From Candidatus Gallacutalibacter stercoravium (GTDB lineage: Bacteria; Bacillota; Clostridia; Oscillospirales; Acutalibacteraceae): 64,000 nt of DNA. Position 1 is the stretch's first letter; each line of letters opens with the position of its first letter. This document shows, piece after piece, positions 63,057 to 64,000 of the stretch. The translations under genes and the position numbers were made by a program. The notes beneath the pieces were generated by a model that was given only the letters and a program-made list of their open reading frames with translations, was not told where the DNA came from and did no database searches. The stretch lies in contig DVJE01000002.1 in NCBI GenBank assembly GCA_018716975.1, forward strand, positions 1 through 64,000, written 5' to 3'.

Positions 63057-64000
63057 TTATGACGAATAAACGGTGTTTTCGCAATTGAGACGGCTCAACC
63101 AGGCGATCGAAGCATCCATTGCAACACGGCATGCGTTGCTTTGATCCAAAGCGTTTAACATAACAAAATCATGTATAGTGCCCTGTACGCGCAAAGAGGT
63201 AACAGGAACACCGGCGCAGCGCAACTTGCAGGCATACAATTCTCCCTCATCACGCAATACGTCTGCTTCTCCGTTTATAATCATGGCTGGAGGCAGTGCT
63301 TTAAGTTGTTGCGTACCGGCGCGGAGCCGCCAGCGGGGAGCAGGCGTCTTTAAAATTGTGCAGGTATTGCCGCCAAAACCAAATCATTCCAGCGCGAAAC
63401 AAATAATAGCCGCAGGCAAATTGCCGGTAAGAAGGAGTAGAAAAGCAGGCATTGGTTACAGGGTAGTACAAAAGCTGTTTGTGTATGGCGATAGGGCAAT
63501 TGGATCTTTGATTGGCCAGCAAGCACATAACGGCTGCTAAGTTGCCGCCGGAACTGTCTCCTGCCACAGTCAAGGTATGAAAGCACACCTGTAGACCTAG
63601 CTGGCGGGCAATTTGCGGCAGACGGCATAAAGCATAATAGCATTGCTCTACCGCTGTAGGAAATTTGGCTTCGGGCGATCGGCTATATTCTGGAAAGAAA
63701 ACAACGCAACCTGTGCGGGCCGCCAATTCACACACCAACTTTTTGTGGGTATGCAAGCTACCGAACACCCAGCCGCCACCATGCAAGTAAAAGATAACAC
63801 CGGCGGTCTGGTCGGTACGGTTGCTTGCACAGCGCTGAATACAATCAGGGATTACAATGTGCAGGTCAAAGCAGCCCCATTTATCGGCGTCCAGCCGAAC
63901 CGTTTGAACATGAGCAGGATAGGTAGAAATGGCCCCACTTTGTAACTTTTCAACAACGGGCCTTCCTTGGGCAGGTGGCAGCTGAAAAATAAAAGGGGGT
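63057..64000 (-). pseudogene. HSL-type alpha/beta-hydrolase (esterase), frameshifted and cut by the window edge
   Basis: Reading leftwards from the window end, one frame gives a hormone-sensitive-lipase-type esterase with FYLHGGGWVFGS (oxyanion hole) and the nucleophile elbow GDSSGGNLA. It stops after SPLAAPRRYATT at about 63301. The next frame carries on with LKALPPAMIINGEADVLRDEG (acid residue) and the catalytic His of GTIHDF to 63057. A one-base shift between about 63310 and 63340 separates the halves. All three catalytic residues are present, so the break may be recent or an error. The N-terminus lies outside the window. Confidence 0.8.

Overview
The window is the replication-origin region of a chromosome from a Gram-positive, spore-former-type Firmicute, most likely a gut-associated member of the class Clostridia. 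The evidence is the gene order around dnaA (rpmH-rnpA-yidD-yidC-jag-mnmE-mnmG-rsmG-noc-parA-parB on one side; dnaN-yaaA-recF-remB-gyrB-gyrA on the other), strong AGGAGG ribosome binding sites, frequent TTG/GTG starts, and the presence of Noc and RemB. No species is claimed.

Left part (1-31.5 kb), mixed strands: a partial membrane-protein gene, tRNA-Ser(CGA), a NifU-like/GGGtGRT two-gene operon, a YbaN-type protein, a CydDC-type ABC exporter, a candidate structured RNA ahead of a YfcE-type phosphoesterase, a von Willebrand A protein, two ferredoxin-fused aldo/keto reductases, a tandem pair of papain-fold-like proteins, an AraC/GyrI-type regulator, a compact tetrapyrrole operon (hemA, precorrin-2 dehydrogenase, hemC, cobA-hemD fusion, hemB, hemL, preceded by cbiK), two GNAT-type acetyltransferases, a MerR/TipAS regulator, a MacB-like ABC transporter fusion, a secreted/anchored protein and an ASCH-domain protein. 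The tetrapyrrole set makes uroporphyrinogen III and then precorrin-2/sirohydrochlorin; no hemE or hemH is seen, so it feeds siroheme and/or cobalamin rather than protoheme.

Centre (31.5-49 kb): gyrA, gyrB, remB, recF, yaaA, dnaN and dnaA all run leftwards. Uncharacterised membrane proteins are interspersed: two YcxB-like proteins between gyrA and gyrB, and two zinc-ribbon proteins between gyrB and remB. The origin is probably bipartite, with DnaA-box-like sequences on both sides of dnaA. An alpha-L-fucosidase gene sits between dnaA and rpmH.

Right part (49-64 kb): rpmH to rsmG run rightwards, then a GT8 glycosyltransferase, noc, an alpha/alpha-toroid protein on the other strand, and parA-parB. 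One perfect parS site lies upstream of parA and one near-perfect site lies inside mnmG. The window ends in an HSL-type esterase gene broken by a frameshift.

The points most worth a second look are two promoters with 19-bp spacers carrying perfect dyads (MerR architecture), the active/degenerate papain-like pair, an aldo/keto reductase without its catalytic Tyr and Lys, tandem DnaA-box-like repeats beside a terminator-like hairpin in the dnaA leader, the candidate structured RNA at about 7.0-7.2 kb, Met at the fluoroquinolone-contact position of GyrA, and the unknown membrane proteins inside the dnaA-gyrA gene run.
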